DNA from: Verrucomicrobiota bacterium
Lineage (GTDB): Bacteria; Verrucomicrobiota; Verrucomicrobiia; Limisphaerales; J093
Assembly (NCBI GenBank): GCA_016716505.1
Contig: JADJWF010000004.1
Span: 124,001 to 188,000 of the forward strand
DNA: 64,000 nt
Direction: 5' to 3'
The notes under the pieces were generated by a model. It saw only the letters and a list, made by a program, of their open reading frames with translations, did not search any database and had not been told where the DNA came from. This document shows, piece after piece, positions 8,554 to 19,719 of the stretch (its first letter is position 1; each line of letters begins with the position of its first letter). A program made the position numbers and the translations under genes.

Positions 8554-9207
8554 ATGTCTGACATTTTCCCCAAGTGGACCAATCGGCTCCCGTTGCAGAT
8601 TCTCGCGGGGGGAGCGGTGACCATGGCCTCGGTGGTGGCGGGGGTTTGGTACTACTTCACGCCCGAGTACACGCGAGTGGGGTATCAGCCGATCCAACCG
8701 GTGAGTTTCAGCCACAACATTCATGTGGATCAACTCGGGATGGACTGTCGCTACTGCCACAACGGCGTGGAGAGCTCGTGGTACTCGAACGTGCCTTCGA
8801 GTTCCACCTGCATGGCCTGCCACAATCAGGTGCTCAAGGATGACCCCAAGTTGGCCTTGGTCCGCGAGAGCGCTGCTTCCGGCAAACCGATCCCCTGGGT
8901 GCAGATCCACAAGACCCCGGATTACGTTTATTTCAATCATGCGGTGCATGTGAACCGGGGTGTCAGTTGCGTGCATTGCCACGGCCAGATCAACCAGATG
9001 GACGAGGTGTTTCACGCCAAACCCCTGGGCATGGCCTTCTGCCTCGAGTGCCACCGCCAGCCCGAGGCGTTTTTGCGCCCGCCTGAAGAGGTGTACAACT
9101 TGAACTGGAGAGCCGAGAATCCGACCCGTCAGTTGGCCGATGGCGCGCGGTTCGTCAAGGAGTGGGACGTGAAGAAACTGGAGAACTGCTCCGCCTGTCA
9201 CCGATGA
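8554..9207 (+). CDS. actA: Alternative complex III subunit ActA, pentaheme cytochrome c
   Basis: First gene of the alternative complex III operon; ACIII oxidises quinol and reduces cytochrome c. The 217-residue protein has one N-terminal membrane segment (about residues 13-32) and five CxxCH heme-c motifs (CRYCH, CMACH, CVHCH, CLECH and the C-terminal CSACH), matching the pentaheme ActA architecture. His-containing segments such as SFSHNIH and YFNHAVH supply probable distal ligands. It is anchored in the inner membrane with the hemes in the periplasm. Its TGA overlaps the actB ATG (ATGA). About 260 bases precede it with no recognised gene; a weak GAAGG lies about 11 bases before the start. 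Confidence 0.93.
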   Translation: MSDIFPKWTNRLPLQILAGGAVTMASVVAGVWYYFTPEYTRVGYQPIQPVSFSHNIHVDQLGMDCRYCHNGVESSWYSNVPSSSTCMACHNQVLKDDPKLALVRESAASGKPIPWVQIHKTPDYVYFNHAVHVNRGVSCVHCHGQINQMDEVFHAKPLGMAFCLECHRQPEAFLRPPEEVYNLNWRAENPTRQLADGARFVKEWDVKKLENCSACHR

Positions 9208-12200
9208 GCAAGACCATCCCTCCCGCGTGCCCGGAGCCGGAGTCCGGCCCGACTTACTGGCGCAGCCTCGAACAATTGGCCGGGACGCCCGAGTTTCGCG
9301 AGTGGGCGGAACGCGAGTTCCCCGAGGGCGCCAGCGAGCTGCGCGACGACTGGCATCGCCGCGACTTCATGAAGCTCATGTCCGCCTCGTTCCTGCTGGC
9401 GGGCCTCGGGCTGACGGGCTGCCGGCGTCCGGTGGAAACGATCCACCCGTTCGCGAAACAGCCCGAGGGGTACATTCACGGCGTTTCAAAGTATTTTGCC
9501 ACCGCGATGCCGGCACGGAGCAGCGCGATCCCGTTGCTGGTCAAGTCCCATGAAGGCCGGCCGATCAAGATCGAAGGCAACCCGGAACACCCGCTGAACG
9601 CCGCGCTCACCGACGAAGCCGGCCACAAGCACGGTGGCACGAATCTTTTCGCCCAGGCGTCCATCCTCAACCTCTACGATCCGGACCGCGCCCGGCGCTT
9701 CCTGTTCAAGGGCCAGAATTCGTCCCGGGCGCGGGCCTGCGATGCGCTGGCCGAGCTGGCGAAGAAATTCACGGACGCTCAAGGCAAAGGCATGTGCGTG
9801 TTGATGGAGCGGAGCAGTTCGCCCTCGCGGGCGCGGCTGCAGCAGGCGCTGACCGCCAAATTCCCGCAGGCCCGTTGGTTCATTTATGAGCCGATGGATG
9901 GCGCCCTGGCGGGGCAGGCAGCAGCTCAAGCCTTCGGCCAAGCTGTCCGGCCGCTCTACCGGTTGGACAAGGCCCGCCGGATCCTCGCGCTGGACGCGGA
10001 CTTCATGGCAGCGGACGACGACTCGTACCTGCTCATTCGCGGTTTTGCGAAGGGTCGCCGCCTGCGGTCGGCGGACGACGACATGAACCGTCTGTACGTC
10101 GTCGAGAGCCTCATGACCGTGACGGGCGCGAACGCCGACCACCGGTTGCGCCTGCCCTCGAGCCAGGTCGCCCCGCTGGCGATGTTCCTGACCGCGCAAA
10201 TGATCGAAGCCGGCGGCCAGAAGGACACGACTCCCGGCGCCGCGGAGTTTGTCAGCGCGCTGCTGGAGAAATCCAAGGGCCTTCCGGAGGTCGCTCGCAC
10301 GTGGGCAGCGGCCTGCGCGGAAGACCTGATGGCCAACGCCGGTTCGGTGGTGGTGCTGGCGGGAGAACGCCAGCCGCTGGAGGTTCATCTGCTTGCCCAC
10401 GCGATGAACTTCTATCTGGGCAGGCAGGCGGGAGCGGTCAGTTACGTCGCTGATGTAACTCCGCCCGCCGGCACGATCGTCGAGCTGGCCACCGCTCTGA
10501 ACGCCGGCGAAGTGGAGACGCTGGTCATGCTTGGGGGCAACCCGGCTTACAACGCGCCCGCCGACCTTGACTGGCCGGCTGCCCAGCGCAAAGCGGGCAC
10601 GGTCATCCGCCTCGGCTATTTCGAGGATGAGACCGCGCCACAATGCGACTGGCACCTGCCGCTGGCGCACTACCTTGAATCCTGGGGTGATCTCCGGACG
10701 GCGGATGGAACATTGGTGCCGGTCCAGCCCCTGATCGAGCCGCTATTCGGCGGTCTGACCGAGTTGGAGGTGCTGGCACGCCTCGGTGGGCTCCCGGTGA
10801 CGCGGCCTTACGATATTGCCCGGGAGACTTTCAAGCTGGCGGTCGGCGACGCGGAATTCGAGGAGAAGTGGAAGCGCTACCTGCACGACGGATTTCTGGC
10901 GGGCACGGCGGCACCGGCGGTCCAGGTCGAGATTGACTGGCCGGCGATCACCCCTGCGGTGCTGGGATTGGCCGTGCCCGAAGTCCCAACCGCGCAACGC
11001 CTCGAAGTGGCCTTTGCCCGCGCCTACTCGGTGGACGACGGCCGCTACGCCAACAACGGCTGGCTTCAGGAACTGCCGGATCCCGTTTCCAAAATCACGT
11101 GGGACAACGTGATCGCCCTCAGCCAGAAAACCGCGCAGGAACTGGGCGTGGTGGTCGTGGACCGGAATCGCATGGACCTCAGCGTGCCGGTGCTCCGGAT
11201 TGCCGTCGGTAACCGGACGATCGAGGGCCCGGCGTGGATTCAGCCCGGCATGGCGGACGGGGTCGTCGGCGTCACCCTGGGTTACGGCCGGCCGCGCGCG
11301 GGCCGCATTGGCCGGGGCGTGGGGTACGACGCGTATCCGATCCGCACCTCGACCGGCATGGGCTTCGCCAGCGGGGCGCGGTTGGAGATCACAAACCGCA
11401 AGTTCCCGCTGTCCTGCACGCAGAACCACTGGACCATGCAGGGGCGTCCGGTGATTCGGGAGGCCAACCTGGAGGAATTCCGCAAGGATCCCGGGTTTGC
11501 CAACGCGATGAACCTGCACGAGCCGCCCGGCCCGCGCGGTCCGGATGGCCAGCCCAAGCCGGCTTACCCCAACCCCCTCGACACGGCGAAACTCGAGGCG
11601 ACCCACTGGTGGGGCATGTCGGTGGATTTGAACGGCTGCGTGGGCTGCTCGGCCTGCGTGATCGCCTGTCAAAGCGAGAATAACATTCCCATCGTCGGCA
11701 AGGAGCAGGTCAATCGTGGGCGCGAGATGCACTGGATGCGGATTGATCGCTACTTCGCCGGTTCGGTGGCGGAACCGCAGGTGGTGAACCAGCCGATGCT
11801 CTGCCAGCATTGCGAAGCGGCGCCGTGCGAGAGTGTTTGTCCCGTGAACGCCACCGTTCACGACAACGAGGGCCTCAACGTGATGGCCTACAACCGTTGC
11901 GTCGGCACGCGGTACTGCTCGAACAACTGCCCGTACAAGGTCCGGCGCTTCAACTTCTTTGACTACAACCGTCGGCCGATCACCGAGCTCTACAAGAGTC
12001 CGCTGGTGTCTTTCACTGACGGCGAATGGGAGCTGAAGCGCTGGTTCAAGGACCGCGACCGCGGCAGCCGGCCGCAGGATGAGTGGGACTTGGTGAAGCT
12101 GGCGAAGAATCCCGATGTGACCGTCCGGATGCGCGGGGTGATGGAGAAATGCACCTTCTGCCTGCAGCGCATTGAGGGCGCCAAAATCGCCCAGAAAATC

Positions 12201-12556
12201 AAGGCGGGGGCCTCGGCCGACGTGGCGGTCCCGGACGGGACCTTCAAGACCGCCTGCCAGCAGGCCTGCCCGGCGGACGCCATCGTGTTCGGCAATCTGC
12301 GGGACGAGACCAGCCGGGTGTCGAAGGCGACGGCCAGCCAGCGGACTTACAAAGTGCTCGAATTTCTTCAGACCAAACCCCGCGTCACCTACCAGGCGAG
12401 GGTGCGGAATCCGAATCCGAAGATGCCGGACTATCACGCTCAACCGCTCACGACCCGCGAGTACCTGGACGCAGGCGGGACGCTCGGTCACCACGGCGAC
12501 GGCCATGCGGCGGGTTACGGCCACGACGCCAAAGGTGAAACGAAAGGAGCGCACTA

Positions 12557-12557
<1 letters not shown>
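9204..12557 (+). CDS. actB: Alternative complex III subunit ActB, molybdopterin-like/iron-sulfur protein
   Basis: Periplasmic iron-sulfur subunit of ACIII, 1117 residues, a fusion of a molybdopterin-oxidoreductase-like domain (about 1-760) and a ferredoxin domain of the NrfC/DmsB type. A RRDFMKLMSASF segment near residue 53 is the internal Tat-like signal characteristic of this family, and a Cys follows at LTGC. The ferredoxin part carries four Cys clusters: CVGCSACVIAC, CQHCEAAPCESVC, CVGTRYCSNNC, and CTFCLQ with CQQACPAD. They relay electrons from the quinol site to the ActA/ActE hemes. By family knowledge, ActB does not bind molybdenum cofactor. The start overlaps the actA stop by ATGA; the TAA shares one base with the actC ATG. 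Confidence 0.93.
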
Positions 12558-13986
<1,429 letters not shown>

Positions 13987-13987
<1 letters not shown>

Positions 13988-14526
13988 TGAGTTCGGCTTC
14001 GCAACCCTACGGCCTCCTTGCCGAGTACGAGACTCCGGCCGACCTGATGCATGCGGCGGAGAAAGTCCGCGACGCCGGATTTCGCCGCTGGGACGTGTTC
14101 ACACCGTATCCAGTCCACGGCATGGACAAGGCGATGGGGCTGAAGAACTCGAAGGTCGGCTGGTTTTCGTTCCTCGGTGGGGTGACCGGCTACACGACCG
14201 GGATGTTGTTGATCTATCTGACCAACCGGATTGACTACCCCATCCTGATCGGCGGCAAACCGATGTTCAGTCCATTTTCGGCGTTTCCGCCGTCCTACGA
14301 ACTGACCATTCTGCTGGGCGCGTTTGGCGCGCTGTTCGGCATGTTAATTTTGAACCGCCTGCCCCGGCTGCACCATCCGTTGCTCAAGCACGACCGCTTC
14401 CGGCTGGCCACTCACGACCGGTACTTCCTCGTGATCGAAACCGCCGATCCGCGTTATCGGGACGCCGACACTCGGGCCCTGCTCGAGGGCACCGGCAGCA
14501 AGCGCATCGAGCTGGTGGAGGATTGA
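13987..14526 (+). CDS. actD: Alternative complex III subunit ActD (DUF3341)
   Basis: DUF3341 membrane subunit of ACIII, 179 residues. It begins with a soluble region (YGLLAEYETPADLMHAAEKVRDAGF, then DVFTPYPVHGMDKAMGLKNSKVGW) and then two transmembrane hairpin helices around residues 57-77 and 100-120, with the cytosolic tail DRYFLVIETADPRY at the end. This layout matches ActD of characterised ACIII complexes, where it packs against ActC. It overlaps actC and actE at the stop-start junctions. Confidence 0.9.
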
Positions 14527-14528
14527 CC

Positions 14529-15173
14529 ATGCGCTACTTCTTCGCCTTGTTCGCCCTGGTGGTGGTTGCGGTCGTCAGCATCGCCGGTTTCCGGGGCGGC
14601 TTTTCGCGGCGTCCGCCCATCGAGATCTTCTCCGACATGGACCGCCAGCCGAAGGTGCGCCCTCAGACCCGCAACGACTTCTTCGCCGACAAATCGGGCT
14701 CCCGACCGCCCATCGAGGGCACGATCGCGCGCACGACGCCCCTCAAGGTGGGTGCTGCCAGCGTGTATGCCTTCGAGGAGCACGCGGTCAACACGGGCCT
14801 CGTGCCGGGGACGACTAATTTCGTCGAGTTGAACCCCCTACCCATCACCGCGGAGTTGATGGCGCGGGGACAGGAACGCTATCAGATCAGTTGCCTGCCC
14901 TGCCACGGTCCACAGGGGGACGGCAAGGGGATCACGACCAAGTACGGGATGGTCGTCATCGGCAACCTGCACGATCCGCGCATCGCGCGGATGCCCGATG
15001 GGGAGCTGTTCAACACGATTTCCCACGGCAAGAACCTGATGCAGGGTTACGCGGCCAACATCGCCATCCCGGATCGCTGGGCGATCATCGCCTACGTCCG
15101 CGCGCTTCAACTCAGCCACCTGGCCAGCCTCGAGGAAGTGCCGGCCGAGTATCGCGCCGCCCTTCCCCAGTAG
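14529..15173 (+). CDS. actE: Alternative complex III subunit ActE, monoheme cytochrome c
   Basis: Monoheme cytochrome c subunit of ACIII, 214 residues. An N-terminal hydrophobic segment (FFALFALVVVAVVSIAGF) anchors or exports it. One heme motif CLPCH lies near residue 124, with a downstream Met in MQGYAANI as likely axial ligand, and the class I cytochrome pattern GQERYQISCLPCHGPQGDGKG. ATG 14529 is preferred; a TTG at 14523 overlapping the actD stop would add two residues. It takes electrons from ActA or ActB and passes them to a downstream carrier or oxidase. Confidence 0.9.
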   Translation: MRYFFALFALVVVAVVSIAGFRGGFSRRPPIEIFSDMDRQPKVRPQTRNDFFADKSGSRPPIEGTIARTTPLKVGAASVYAFEEHAVNTGLVPGTTNFVELNPLPITAELMARGQERYQISCLPCHGPQGDGKGITTKYGMVVIGNLHDPRIARMPDGELFNTISHGKNLMQGYAANIAIPDRWAIIAYVRALQLSHLASLEEVPAEYRAALPQ

Positions 15174-15176
15174 CCT

Positions 15177-16460
15177 ATGAGCACGCACTCTGATTCCCTG
15201 AAGGTCGAGCCGCTTGACCTCTCCCGCTGGCGGGACGTGCCCACCATCCTGATCTTCACCGGCTTGGTGGGCGCCGTGCTCGGGCTGGTGCTGAACGTGA
15301 ACCAGTTTGCCCATTCCTGGCTGGTTGCCTTCATGTTCTTTCTCAGTCTGGGGCTGGGGGGGATGTTCCTGGTGTTGGTCCACCACCTGTTTGATGCCGG
15401 CTGGTCCGTGCCGATCCGCCGTTTTTGCGAGCACTTGGCGTGTCTGCTCTTTCCCTGGCTGGCGATCTTTTTCGTGCCCATCGCGCTCCTGGCGCCGCGC
15501 CTCTACGGCTGGATGAACGTGGCGGACCCGCACACGGACCACGCGCTGCACGCCAAACTGCCGTTGTTCACAAAACCGGCATGGTATCTGGTGGCGGCGT
15601 TGTGCTTCGCGGCGTGGTGGTTCTTCTCGTCACGGCTGCGCCACTGGTCGCTCGAACAGGACAAAACCGGCGCGGCCGAATGCACCTTCCGCATGCGCCG
15701 CCTGGCAGCCATCGGCGTCTTCGTGTTTGCGGTGACGCTGACCTTCGCCGCGATCATGTGGATGAAAGGGATGATGCACCAGTGGTTCTCGACCATGTAC
15801 GGGGTGTACTACTTCGCCGGGAGCGCCTGGCTGACACTGGCGACGGTCTATTTGATCACGATGGTCCTGAAGCGGAACGGCACACTCGCTGCGGTGTTGC
15901 ACGAGCACCAGTTTTATTTCCTGGGCTCGCTGCTCTTCGCCTTTACCGTGTTCTACGCCTACATCCACTTCTCCCAGTATTTCATCATCTGGAACGCCAA
16001 CATGCCGGAAGAGACGTTTTGGTATGTCATCCGGGAGCAGGGATCCTGGTTCTACGTCGGGCTTGTCCTGATCTTTGGCCACTTCTTCCTGCCGTTCCTC
16101 GCGCTGCTGCGGATTGACCTGAAGCTGACGTTCTGGTGGATGGTGCCCATCTGCGTTTGGGCGTGGTTGATGCATTACGTGGACATGGCCTTCAACATCA
16201 AGCCGTCCATCAGTCCTGGCGGGTATCCGTGGATGTGGGCGTGGCTGGACCTGAGTTGTCTGGCTTTGATCGGCGGCGTGTTGGCGCGGGTTTTCCTCAA
16301 GAGCTTTGCGAGTCACCCGCCGTTTCCCATTAAGGACCCGCGGTTGATCGAAGCCATGGGACATCGTCATCCGGTTGCTTCGCCCATCTCCGGTGGCGAG
16401 ATGGATGAAACGGATGAGCTGGCCGACGTTGGGGCCGAAGCCGGAGGAGGTGCGCGGTGA
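15177..16460 (+). CDS. actF: Alternative complex III subunit ActF, NrfD-like membrane protein
   Basis: Second NrfD-like integral membrane subunit of ACIII, 427 residues with about ten hydrophobic helices, paralogous to ActC but more divergent. It is the usual 'quinol:cytochrome c oxidoreductase quinone-binding subunit 2'. Visible segments are FTGLVGAVLGLVLNVNQFAH, LGGMFLVLVHHLFDAGWSV, FSQYFIIWNANMPEETFWY and the late MHYVDMAFNIKPS. The hydrophilic C-terminal tail (MDETDELADVGAEAGGGAR) is encoded over a GGAGGAGG that serves the next gene. It starts 3 bases after actE. Confidence 0.92.
   Translation: MSTHSDSLKVEPLDLSRWRDVPTILIFTGLVGAVLGLVLNVNQFAHSWLVAFMFFLSLGLGGMFLVLVHHLFDAGWSVPIRRFCEHLACLLFPWLAIFFVPIALLAPRLYGWMNVADPHTDHALHAKLPLFTKPAWYLVAALCFAAWWFFSSRLRHWSLEQDKTGAAECTFRMRRLAAIGVFVFAVTLTFAAIMWMKGMMHQWFSTMYGVYYFAGSAWLTLATVYLITMVLKRNGTLAAVLHEHQFYFLGSLLFAFTVFYAYIHFSQYFIIWNANMPEETFWYVIREQGSWFYVGLVLIFGHFFLPFLALLRIDLKLTFWWMVPICVWAWLMHYVDMAFNIKPSISPGGYPWMWAWLDLSCLALIGGVLARVFLKSFASHPPFPIKDPRLIEAMGHRHPVASPISGGEMDETDELADVGAEAGGGAR
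16443..16450 (+). promoter_or_regulatory. Strong ribosome binding site fixing a GTG start
   Basis: GGAGGAGG ends 6 bases before GTG 16457 and lies inside the actF tail. It supports GTG 16457 over the in-frame ATG 16478 for the following small membrane protein. Confidence 0.6.
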
Positions 16461-16828
16461 GTCTTTGGAAGCGAACAATGGATCGGACCACCCTGACGGC
16501 GTGGCTGGCGGGGCTTGGGGGTGCGTTTCTGATCGTGGGCGGGTTGGCGTGGTTCGTCATTCAACGCACGGCTCCTCCCGGCGTGGATGTTGCCCGCGCC
16601 GAGTTGCGCCGCAAGAACCTGAGCGAGCTCCAGGCCCTGAACGCGCGGGCGTTGACCACTTACGAATTGCTCGACAAGAACAAGGGGCTGTATCGCATTC
16701 CCATCCGGCAGGCCATGGCGATGACGGTGGATCTGTGGCGTGATCCGGCCGCCGGGCGGGCGGACCTCCTGGCGCGGATTGACAAGGCCACCGCCAAGCC
16801 GCCCGAAAAGCCCAACGAATACGAGTGA
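16457..16828 (+). CDS. Small single-pass membrane protein in the ACIII operon
   Basis: Protein of 123 residues, not recognised as a named family. It has one transmembrane segment (about residues 12-33, TAWLAGLGGAFLIVGGLAWFVI) preceded by positive charges, then a soluble region (ARAELRRKNLSELQALNARALTTYELLDKNKGLYRIPIRQAMAMTVDLW) that should face the periplasm. The 'GLYRIPIRQAMAMTVDLW' part resembles short conserved segments in proteins next to cytochrome oxidase genes, so it may be an accessory subunit or assembly factor of the ACIII or cco-like complex; this is inferred from position only. The GTG start overlaps the actF TGA. Confidence 0.75.
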   Translation: MSLWKRTMDRTTLTAWLAGLGGAFLIVGGLAWFVIQRTAPPGVDVARAELRRKNLSELQALNARALTTYELLDKNKGLYRIPIRQAMAMTVDLWRDPAAGRADLLARIDKATAKPPEKPNEYE

Positions 16829-16856
16829 GCGCGTGGGCGCCGTTGCCGAACCCAGG

Positions 16857-18332
16857 ATGAGTTCACCCGCTTCACCCGTCAGCCCGCCGATTGCGGATCC
16901 CGCACCGCCCGCCTCGCCGGGGGAGATTGACCTCTCCTGTCGCTGGCCGGTGGGACTCCTGTTGTTCTGCGCCTCCGGCTGGCTGTTGTTCGGCGGCGTG
17001 GTGGGGGCTTTGGCGGCCATCAAACTGCACGCCCCCGGACTGCTCGCGCACTGGCCGATGTTCACCTATGGCCGCATCCAGCCGGTGGCGTGGAACGCAT
17101 TTGTCCTCGGCTTCGGTCTGCAGGCGGGGTTGGGAATCGCGCTGTGGATCATGGCGCGGCTGTCCGGGGCCACGCTGGTGGGCACCGGCTCGATCATCCT
17201 CGGCACGCTGACTTGGAATGCGGGGTTGAAACTGGGGCTCCTCAGCGTGCTCATGGCCGGCGGAACCGGCATGGAGACGCTCGAACTGCCCCGGTTTGCG
17301 GTGATCATCTTGTTTGTCGGTTACGCGCTTATCGCGGCGTGGCCCTTGGTGGTGTTTCAGCGTCGGCGGCGGGGTGACGTGTACCCCTCCGAGTGGTTCT
17401 TCGTCGCGGCGTTGTTCAGCTTCCCTTGGCTGTATCTGGCGGGCAACTGCCTGGCGGTCTGGTATCCGCTGCGGGGGGTGCTGCAAGCGGCGGCACAAGC
17501 CTGGTTCACCCACGGCCTGTTCATCGGATGGTTTGGTTTCCTGACGATCGGCGTCGCGCTCTATCTGCTGCCCAAGATTTCGGGTGTGGCGCTGCCCAGC
17601 CGCAATTTGGCCGGCTTCGGCTTCTGGCTGCTGGCGGTCTTCGGATTTTGGGGCGGCGCGCAACGCTATTTTGCCGGCCCGTTGCCCGCTTATCTGACCG
17701 CCCAGGGCGTGGTGGCCACGGTGCTGACGGTTTTCCCGATGATTGCCATCGGTTTGCTCGTATGGCCGGTGGTCCAAACCAGCCGGAAGGCGATCTTTTC
17801 GGTGCCTGCCGGTCGTTTTGCCGTGGCGGGCTTGGGATGTTTCCTGGCGTGGGGCGGGCTTGCGGCCATCAACTGTCTCAGCCCGGTGCGTGCGATCACT
17901 CAGTTCACCCTGGCGACCGTGGCGCTGGATCACCTGTTGCTTTGGGGAGCGTTCGGCCTCACGGCGATTGGTGCCTGCTACTACATTGCCCCGCAGGTGA
18001 TCGGCCGGGAGCTCCCGTTCGCCGGCTGGATTTCGTGGCACTTCCGGCTCGCGACGGCTGCCGTTTTGCTGCACGTCGTCGCTTTCGGCGTCGGCGGGTT
18101 GATTCAGGGCGCCGGATTGGAGAATCCCGACAAGGCTTTCATTGAGGTCATGCGCGGCTGGATTCCGTTCGCCGGCATGGGAACGCTGGCCATGACGCTG
18201 CAGGCGGTGGGCGGGCTGCTGCTGTTTGCCAATGTGGTTGCCGCAGTCGTGGCGCAAGCGCGGGCAGCGGTGGTCCCGGTCGCGCAAGAGTGGCTGACAC
18301 CCAGTGCCCCCAAGGCGGAGGTGAGGCCATGA
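16857..18332 (+). CDS. CcoN-like heme-copper oxidase subunit I homologue lacking most metal ligands
   Basis: Homologous to subunit I of cbb3 oxidases (CcoN), 491 residues with about 12 membrane helices. Helix order and local motifs align (YGRIQPVAWNA with CcoN GRLRPLHTNA; FTHGLFIGW with YGHNAVGF; WGGAQRYFAG with WAGPHHLHYT; TVALDHLLLWG with IGHVHAGALGW; ISWHFRLAT with NTHFWLAT). Compared by eye, the low-spin heme His is Ala78, the Cu-B His-His pair is Gln269-Arg270, the cross-linked Tyr position is Gly, and the high-spin heme His is Leu357. Only His219 (Cu-B) and His359 (low-spin heme) remain. It is therefore unlikely to reduce oxygen and may be a structural or electron-transfer subunit. The ATG follows the previous stop by 28 bases; GTG 16833 is an alternative. 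The stop overlaps ccoO (ATGA). Confidence 0.85.
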   Translation: MSSPASPVSPPIADPAPPASPGEIDLSCRWPVGLLLFCASGWLLFGGVVGALAAIKLHAPGLLAHWPMFTYGRIQPVAWNAFVLGFGLQAGLGIALWIMARLSGATLVGTGSIILGTLTWNAGLKLGLLSVLMAGGTGMETLELPRFAVIILFVGYALIAAWPLVVFQRRRRGDVYPSEWFFVAALFSFPWLYLAGNCLAVWYPLRGVLQAAAQAWFTHGLFIGWFGFLTIGVALYLLPKISGVALPSRNLAGFGFWLLAVFGFWGGAQRYFAGPLPAYLTAQGVVATVLTVFPMIAIGLLVWPVVQTSRKAIFSVPAGRFAVAGLGCFLAWGGLAAINCLSPVRAITQFTLATVALDHLLLWGAFGLTAIGACYYIAPQVIGRELPFAGWISWHFRLATAAVLLHVVAFGVGGLIQGAGLENPDKAFIEVMRGWIPFAGMGTLAMTLQAVGGLLLFANVVAAVVAQARAAVVPVAQEWLTPSAPKAEVRP

Positions 18333-19066
18333 ATCACGGCCCGCTCCTATTCCTCGGTGTGCTGTGTTGCGTGGTGGCCTCGTGGTTGGGCTTGGTGGTG
18401 GGGCCGCACTTCCAATTTGGCAACCAGGATCTGGTCCTGATCGAAGAGACCGGCGCCAGTTATCCCTCGGCGCGGGATGGTCTCGCCTTGCAGGGGGCCG
18501 AGATTTATCGGGCCAACGGCTGCAACTACTGTCACACGCAGCAGGTGCGCGGGGCCTCGGAGGGCGCGGACATTGCCCGCGGCTGGGGTAAGCGGCGCAC
18601 GGTGGCCCGCGACTATCTCCGCGACCGGCCGGTCATGCTCGGCAACCACCGCTTTGGGCCGGATCTGGCGAACCTCGGGGCCCGCCAGTACACCACCAAC
18701 GACCTTTACCTCAAGCTCTACAACGCCCGGCTGCTCCATCCAAGGTCCGTCATGCCGCGTTATCCCTATCTGTTCGAGGAAAGGCCGCTGCGGCCGGGCG
18801 CAGCGCCGTCTTCAGACGCGCTGCAATTTCCCGAGGGCAGCGCAGCCCCGGCGAATGTCGAAGTCATTCCGAAAGCCGACGCGCTGGCCCTCGTCGCCTA
18901 TCTGCAAAGCCTCAAATCCGACGCGGTGTTTTTCGAAGTCTTCCCTCCGCCCCAGCCTGCCGCCGCCACCAATGGACTGTCCGGGGTGGACACCAACGCC
19001 CCGGCCCTGGGCGACCAGACCAATGCGGCGCCAGCGGCGGGCGCCGGGGCCACCAGCACCCCATGA
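18329..19066 (+). CDS. ccoO: cbb3-type oxidase subunit II-like monoheme cytochrome c (CcoO)
   Basis: CcoO-type membrane-anchored cytochrome c, 245 residues. One N-terminal helix (LLFLGVLCCVVASWLGLVV) is followed by EIYRANGCNYCHTQQVR, with the heme motif CNYCH near residue 68, then HRFGPDLANLGAR and the Met ligand in SVMPRYPYLF. These are the typical CcoO motifs and they look intact. The Ala/Pro/Thr-rich C-terminus after about residue 205 is low-complexity. GGCGGAGGTGAGG precedes the ATG, which overlaps the stop of the CcoN-like gene. In normal cbb3 oxidases CcoO feeds electrons to CcoN; here the partner lacks its active site. Confidence 0.88.
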   Translation: MNHGPLLFLGVLCCVVASWLGLVVGPHFQFGNQDLVLIEETGASYPSARDGLALQGAEIYRANGCNYCHTQQVRGASEGADIARGWGKRRTVARDYLRDRPVMLGNHRFGPDLANLGARQYTTNDLYLKLYNARLLHPRSVMPRYPYLFEERPLRPGAAPSSDALQFPEGSAAPANVEVIPKADALALVAYLQSLKSDAVFFEVFPPPQPAAATNGLSGVDTNAPALGDQTNAAPAAGAGATSTP

Positions 19067-19698
19067 AGCCCGTTTCATCCATCCCCAAGGTGGCCGGTGC
19101 GGCGGGTGTCGAGCCGCCGGAACCGAAGACGGGCAATGCCATCCAGACGCCGATGTGGTTCATCGCGTTGTTGGGGATTTCCCTCTACTGGGGCACCATG
19201 TACCTCGACCGAAACGGGGGAGGCTACAATCCGCTGGTGTTCAATCGCGGCGAAAGAATGGCAGATGTCGAGGCCCGCGTGCCGAAATCGGATGCCGACC
19301 TCCTGGTCGCCCAAGGACGCAAGGTGTACGACATCTACTGCAAGGCTTGTCACCAGCCCAACGGACGCGGCGTGCCCAATCAGTTCCCGCCGTTGGCCGA
19401 ATCCGACTGGGTCAACGTGGACGGTGCCAACCGCCTGATCCGGATCGTTCTCCACGGCTTGGGCGGACCGATTAGTGTCAACGGCGTCGAATACAACAAC
19501 GTCATGTTGCCCTGGCGCGATCAGTTGTCCGACGACGACATCGCCGCCGTGCTGACTTTTGTTCGCGGCAACAAGGAGTGGGGAAATCACAGCGGTCCGG
19601 TCACCGCCGCCGAGGTGAAGAAGGTGCGTGAGGCCACGGCTAGTCGCGATTCGAATTGGACCGCCGCCGAACTGCTCGCGATTCCGCTCAAGGACTGA
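19063..19698 (+). CDS. Membrane-anchored monoheme cytochrome c
   Basis: Last gene of the respiratory operon, 211 residues. A hydrophobic anchor lies at about residues 29-46 (TPMWFIALLGISLYWGTMYL); the heme motif is CKACH in GRKVYDIYCKACHQPNGRG; a distal Met lies in NNVMLPWRDQLSDDDIAAVLTFV, the usual C-terminal pattern of class I cytochromes. In position it corresponds to CcoP, but it has one heme rather than two. It could carry electrons away from ACIII or CcoO to a terminal oxidase encoded elsewhere. The start overlaps the ccoO stop (ATGA). The convergent TPR gene ends only 21 bases downstream. Confidence 0.87.
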   Translation: MKPVSSIPKVAGAAGVEPPEPKTGNAIQTPMWFIALLGISLYWGTMYLDRNGGGYNPLVFNRGERMADVEARVPKSDADLLVAQGRKVYDIYCKACHQPNGRGVPNQFPPLAESDWVNVDGANRLIRIVLHGLGGPISVNGVEYNNVMLPWRDQLSDDDIAAVLTFVRGNKEWGNHSGPVTAAEVKKVREATASRDSNWTAAELLAIPLKD

Positions 19699-19719
19699 GT
19701 TGGGTTGCCGGGCGTTGCC

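Noticed and set aside
9486..12554. Minus-strand frames of 394 and 603 residues opposite actB
   Set aside because: Mirror frames; actB shows coherent iron-sulfur clusters and family motifs on the plus strand.
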